This document shows positions 60,490 through 64,000 of a DNA stretch of 64,000 bases, piece after piece. The position numbers and the translations under genes were made by a program. Positions within the stretch are counted from its first letter, which is position 1. Each line of letters opens with the position of its first letter. A model generated the notes under the pieces. The model ran no database searches, was not told where the DNA came from, and worked only from the letters and a program-made list of their open reading frames with translations. The DNA comes from Oscillospiraceae bacterium (GTDB lineage Bacteria; Bacillota; Clostridia; Oscillospirales; CAG-272), in the NCBI GenBank assembly GCA_015063795.1, contig SVTL01000004.1, positions 47,762 through 111,761 on the forward strand, given 5' to 3'.

Positions 60490-61121
60490 ACGCCGCCGTT
60501 TTCACCCAAAGCTATCAGGAGCCCCCCTTCTGCGAAAGGGAGATCCTGCGCTATGCCGGCTGCAGAAAGCAAGAGCCTCACACCGAGGCGCTGCTTGCCG
60601 ACTGTCTGCAGGAGGTGAGCGGCATCTTTTCCTACCGCATCTGCTTCTGCGAATTGCCTGTCTCGGTGAACGGCTCTCTCTGCGACTTTGCACTCTTTTC
60701 CCTGCGCTCCGAAGCGTTGGCGAAAAACCTGAGCGGATCGGACAAGGCCATCGTCTTTGCCGCCACCGTGGGCGTGGGCATTGACCGCCTGATCGCCAAA
60801 TACAGCAGGCTCTCCCCCGCACGGGCGCTGATGCTGCAGGCCATCGGTGCCGAGCGGATCGAAGCGCTGTGCGATGCCTTCTGCGGCGAGATGAACGCCC
60901 GCTATCCAAGCGGACTCAAGCCCCGCTTCAGCCCCGGCTACGGCGATCTGCCGCTGTCGGCCCAGACCGATCTGTTTTCTCTCCTCGATCCGCCGAAACG
61001 GATCGGACTGAGCTTGAACGGCAGTCTGCTGATGTCGCCGTCCAAATCGGTGACGGCCGTTATGGGGATCTCCAACCCCCGTTCCTCCCTTTCCAATCCG
61101 GGCAGTGCCGGCGCATGCTGA
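60486..61121 (+). CDS. Methionine synthase reactivation-domain protein
   Basis: The 211-residue protein corresponds to the C-terminal AdoMet-binding reactivation domain of cobalamin-dependent methionine synthase as a stand-alone protein. The signature RFSPGYGDLPLSAQTDLFSLLDPPKRIGLSLNGSLLMSPSKSVTAVMGIS includes the RxSxGYxxxP motif that binds S-adenosylmethionine. It would re-methylate oxidised cob(II)alamin on the MetH encoded next, which lacks this domain. Its ATG overlaps the metF stop (ATGA), and metH follows after 23 bases, so metF, this gene and metH form one operon. Confidence 0.9.
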   Translation: MNAAVFTQSYQEPPFCEREILRYAGCRKQEPHTEALLADCLQEVSGIFSYRICFCELPVSVNGSLCDFALFSLRSEALAKNLSGSDKAIVFAATVGVGIDRLIAKYSRLSPARALMLQAIGAERIEALCDAFCGEMNARYPSGLKPRFSPGYGDLPLSAQTDLFSLLDPPKRIGLSLNGSLLMSPSKSVTAVMGISNPRSSLSNPGSAGAC

Positions 61122-61144
61122 CTGCTCTTTTTCCGAGGTATCCT

Positions 61145-63580
61145 ATGAATTTCAAGGACTATTTAAACCATCACATCGTCTGTCTGGACGGCGGCATGGG
61201 TACGCTGCTGCAGGCCCAAGGCTTACAGCCGGGCGAGCATCCCGAGCGCTGGAATCTCACTCATCCCGATGCCGTCACCGCCATCCACAAGGCCTATTTC
61301 GATGCGGGCAGCAACGTTGTCTGCACCAACACCTTCGGCGCAAACAGCCTGACGTTTGACGACGGCGAGCTGGAAGAGATCGTGAAAGCCGCCATCGCCA
61401 ACGCCAGACGGGCAAGCGAGCAATCGAACACAGGGCGCGCGCACTTCGTTGCGCTGGACATCGGTCCTTCGGGCAGACTGCTCAAGCCCCTCGGCGATCT
61501 GGATTTTGAGCAGGCCGTTTCTCTCTTTGCCAAGACCGTGCGCATGGGCGTAAAATACGGCGCCGACCTGATCGTCATCGAAACGATGAACGACAGCTAC
61601 GAGACCAAGGCCGCCCTGCTGGCCGCCAAGGAAAACAGCGATCTTCCCGTTCTCGTTTCCAACGCCTACGGCGAGGACGGCAAGCTGATGACCGGTGCCA
61701 CACCCGCCGCTATGGTGGCCATGCTCGAGGGCATGGGGGCTGACGCGATCGGTGCCAACTGCTCGCTGGGGCCGAAGCAGCTCCGCGGAGTGGCCGAGCA
61801 GCTGCTGGCAAAAGCATCGGTGCCCGTTCTCCTCAAGCCCAACGCCGGGCTTCCCAAATCGGTGGAGGGAAAGACCGTTTTCGACGTGGGCGCCGACGAA
61901 TTTTCCGACGACGTGACCGAGCTGGTAAAAAAAGGCGTCCGCATTGCGGGCGGCTGCTGCGGCACCGATCCTTCTTACATCGCCTCGCTTTTTGAAAAGA
62001 TCTCCGCCCTCTCCCCTCTTCCGCTGAGCGACAAGGGGATCACCGCGGTCTCCTCTTACACGCACGCGGTTGAATTCGGAGAGCAGCCCATTCTCATCGG
62101 CGAGCGCATCAACCCCACCGGCAAAAAGCGCTTCAAGCAGGCGCTGATCGACAACGATATGGACTACATCCTCTCCGAGGGGATCCGTCAGCAGGAAAAG
62201 GGCGTGCATATTCTGGATGTGAACGTGGGACTGCCCGACATCGACGAGGTGAGCATGCTCACAAATGCCGTCTGCGAGCTGCAGACCGTTACCGATCTGC
62301 CCCTTCAGATCGACACCTCCAACGTCTCCGCCATGGAGGCGGCTCTGCGCCGTTACAACGGAAAGGCCATGATCAATTCGGTCAACGGCAAGCGCGAGAG
62401 CATGGAGGCGGTCTTCCCGCTGGTAAAAAAATACGGCGGTCTGGTGGTGGCGCTCACGCTGGACGAAAACGGCATCCCGACCACCGCGGAGGGGCGCATT
62501 CGCATTGCCGAAAGGATCCTGTCCGCCGCCGCCGCATACGGCATCGACAAAAAAGATATCATCTTTGACACGCTGGCCATGACCGTCAGCGCCGACAACA
62601 AAGCGGCGCTTGCCACCCTGTCCTCGCTGAACACCATCCGCCGCACCATGGGCTGTCACACCTCGCTCGGCGTTTCCAACATCTCCTTCGGTCTGCCCAA
62701 CCGCGATGCGGTCAACGGGACCTTCTTTGCGCTTGCGCTGGAAAACGGGCTTTCCGCCGCGATCATGAACCCCTATTCGCCCGACATGATGAAAACCTTC
62801 TACGCCTACCGCGCGCTGAAGGGACTGGATCCCAACTGCTCGGAATACATCGCCGCCTCCGATTCCTTTGCCGTCTCCGCGGCTGCTTCTCCCGCATCGT
62901 CACCGACGTCTGTCACCGCCTCCCCGAAAGCGGCGGAGGATCCTGCCTCCGAGCTGCAGCACGCCATCATCAAAGGGCTCAAGGACAAGGCCTCGGAGCT
63001 GACAAGATCGCTTCTCTCCTCAAAAGCACCGCTCGACATCGTCAACAGCGAGATCATCCCCGCGCTGAACGTGGTGGGCAGCGGCTTTGAGCAAAAGACC
63101 GTCTATCTGCCCCAGCTGCTGATGAGCGCCGAGGCGGCCAAAAGTGCCTTCGAGCAGATCAAGACCTTCCTCTCCGGCAAGGAAAAAGCGGCCGCCAAGG
63201 GAATCTTCGTCATCGCCACCGTTCACGGCGACATCCACGACATCGGCAAAAACATTGTCAAGCTTCTGCTGGAAAATTACGGCTTCGACGTGATCGATCT
63301 GGGCAAGGACGTGCCGCCGCAGACCGTTGCCGATGCGGTGGTCCGCCATCATGCACCGCTGGCCGGTCTCAGCGCGCTGATGACCACCACCGTCCCCGCC
63401 ATGGAGGAGACCATCGCTCTTCTGCGGAAGCAGGCCCCCTGGTGCAAGGTCGTGGTGGGCGGAGCGGTCCTCACGCAGGACTATGCCGACCGCATCGGCG
63501 CAGATCATTATGCGAAGGATGCGATGGAATGCGTCCGCTATGCCGAGGCTGTTGCCGCAGGCGAAGCGCAGTCCCATTGA
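61145..63580 (+). CDS. metH: Cobalamin-dependent methionine synthase, lacking the reactivation domain
   Basis: The 811-residue protein has three of the four MetH modules. A homocysteine methyltransferase barrel comes first (about 1-295: LDGGMGTLLQAQGL, and the zinc-ligand GGCCGTDPSYI). A pterin-binding barrel follows (about 310-580: ERINPTGKKRFKQALI, LDVNVGLPDIDE). The cobalamin cap and Rossmann domain come last (VHGDIHDIGKNIVKLLLENYGFDVIDLGKDVP, with the lower-ligand His in DIHDIGKN). A low-complexity Ala/Ser/Thr stretch (SAAASPASSPTSVTASPKA, about 580-600) joins the halves. The ATG at 61145 follows CGAGGT and starts the first domain; the frame is open far upstream in another gene. Confidence 0.95.
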   Translation: MNFKDYLNHHIVCLDGGMGTLLQAQGLQPGEHPERWNLTHPDAVTAIHKAYFDAGSNVVCTNTFGANSLTFDDGELEEIVKAAIANARRASEQSNTGRAHFVALDIGPSGRLLKPLGDLDFEQAVSLFAKTVRMGVKYGADLIVIETMNDSYETKAALLAAKENSDLPVLVSNAYGEDGKLMTGATPAAMVAMLEGMGADAIGANCSLGPKQLRGVAEQLLAKASVPVLLKPNAGLPKSVEGKTVFDVGADEFSDDVTELVKKGVRIAGGCCGTDPSYIASLFEKISALSPLPLSDKGITAVSSYTHAVEFGEQPILIGERINPTGKKRFKQALIDNDMDYILSEGIRQQEKGVHILDVNVGLPDIDEVSMLTNAVCELQTVTDLPLQIDTSNVSAMEAALRRYNGKAMINSVNGKRESMEAVFPLVKKYGGLVVALTLDENGIPTTAEGRIRIAERILSAAAAYGIDKKDIIFDTLAMTVSADNKAALATLSSLNTIRRTMGCHTSLGVSNISFGLPNRDAVNGTFFALALENGLSAAIMNPYSPDMMKTFYAYRALKGLDPNCSEYIAASDSFAVSAAASPASSPTSVTASPKAAEDPASELQHAIIKGLKDKASELTRSLLSSKAPLDIVNSEIIPALNVVGSGFEQKTVYLPQLLMSAEAAKSAFEQIKTFLSGKEKAAAKGIFVIATVHGDIHDIGKNIVKLLLENYGFDVIDLGKDVPPQTVADAVVRHHAPLAGLSALMTTTVPAMEETIALLRKQAPWCKVVVGGAVLTQDYADRIGADHYAKDAMECVRYAEAVAAGEAQSH

Positions 63581-63636
63581 CATAGAAACGACGTCCGCAA
63601 GCCCCTAAAAAGCAACCCCCGCACCCAACTGCATCC

Positions 63637-63674
63637 CAAAAGGTGTCTTTTAAGCAGGCACCTTTTCTTTTTCC
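63637..63674 (+). terminator. Terminator of the met operon
   Basis: Stem AAAAGGTG / CACCTTTT with a 13-base loop, then CTTTTTCC, 57 bases after the metH stop. Confidence 0.8.
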
Positions 63675-63735
63675 GCTTATCCGCATCTCCCACCCATCCG
63701 TTCGCGGCATTCCTTCCTGCCGCATCCGTCACCAT

Positions 63736-63824
63736 CCGCGCGCCGCACTCGTCCCCGCTGCATTCCTCACTCGTCCGCGCGCCGCATCCGTCCCCGCCGC
63801 ATCCCTCACCCGTCCGCGCGCCGA
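63736..63824. repeat. 39-bp tandem repeat
   Basis: Two full units start at 63736 and 63775 (each begins CCGCGCGCCGCA and ends CTCAC-CGT) and a third begins at 63814 and breaks after 11 bases. Units differ at a few positions. No gene was found in 63581-64000. Confidence 0.8.
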
Positions 63825-63907
63825 TCCGCGCGCCGCCCCCATCTGCAGGGCGCAAAAAAAGACAGCACAGCGTTTAGCGTGTTATCCTTAACGGAGAACA
63901 CGCAGTC

Positions 63908-64000
63908 AAATCCGTCTTCGACGGGTGAAATCCACCTCCGGTGGATGAAATCGCGTTTGCGATGAAATCCTGCTTCGCAGGGTTGTATTTAGACGGATTT
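63908..64000. repeat. Hairpin array with TGAAATC linker, framed by a 10-bp inverted repeat
   Basis: The linker (A/G)TGAAATC occurs three times between palindromes CCGTC-TTCG-ACGG, CCACC-TCC-GGTGG, CGC-GTTT-GCG and CTGC-TTCG-CAGG. The ends AAATCCGTCT (63908-63917) and AGACGGATTT (63991-64000) are perfect inverted repeats, so the whole block could fold as one arm. It may continue past the window edge. Confidence 0.8.

Overview
The window is chromosomal DNA from an uncultured-looking, moderately GC-rich member of the Clostridia (Eubacteriales, probably a gut Oscillospiraceae-type organism). Supporting this are a SpoIIE-family sporulation phosphatase, NrdR, a Rex-type regulator, HPr with both His15 and Ser46, DnaD, a YwlE-type phosphatase, strong AGGAGG ribosome binding sites, and promoters that repeatedly match TTGnnn-17 bp-TATAAT. 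No rRNA, tRNA, CRISPR array, transposase or prophage gene was seen. Most of the window is core chromosome, with a large accessory block of surface proteins.

Layout. 1-6350: end of a HemW-like gene, glycerate kinase, pyrophosphatase, glycerophosphodiesterase divergent from nrdR, and spoIIE. 6683-12988: a carbohydrate-type cluster with an isomerase-like protein, three tandem near-identical amidohydrolases and an MFS transporter; it is followed by a MazF-type toxin without a visible antitoxin and two adjacent Gfo/Idh/MocA paralogues. 16904-19317: dxs, whose leader contains arrays of small hairpins joined by constant linkers, then a DUF4830-type gene. 19948-21723: a secreted protein with thirteen tandem Cys/His zinc-knuckle-like repeats. 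21959-30438: typA/bipA, an amidohydrolase, a secreted GLUG-repeat protein ending in one dockerin-like EF hand, a sialidase-like gene coupled to uvrC, and ptsH. 30516-38363: the minus-strand operon lipoprotein-ywlE-rimI-rex-dnaD facing the plus-strand genes pyk, nptA-like and tsaD. 38692-43909: a BspA-like LRR lipoprotein, a replication-box-like intergenic region, and an ABC exporter, DMT transporter and PHP phosphoesterase.

44134-55286 is the most distinctive block. Seven tandem paralogues on the minus strand each encode a signal peptide, a predicted beta-helix ectodomain, a Thr/Ala/Pro repeat stalk and a C-terminal membrane anchor. Each has its own promoter and its own terminator. Two anchor types occur, and the ectodomain groupings cross the anchor groupings, which suggests cassette exchange between copies.

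55489-63580 returns to core metabolism: an acyl-ACP thioesterase, class II fructose-bisphosphate aldolase, a glutaminase/DUF4965-type protein, and a methionine operon (metF, a separate MetH reactivation protein, and a MetH lacking that domain). The window ends in a 39-bp tandem repeat and another hairpin array framed by a 10-bp inverted repeat.

The strongest candidates for undescribed biology are the Cys/His-repeat secreted protein, the seven-copy mosaic surface-protein array, and the hairpin arrays. Functional names come from reading motifs and families by eye; no database search was run.
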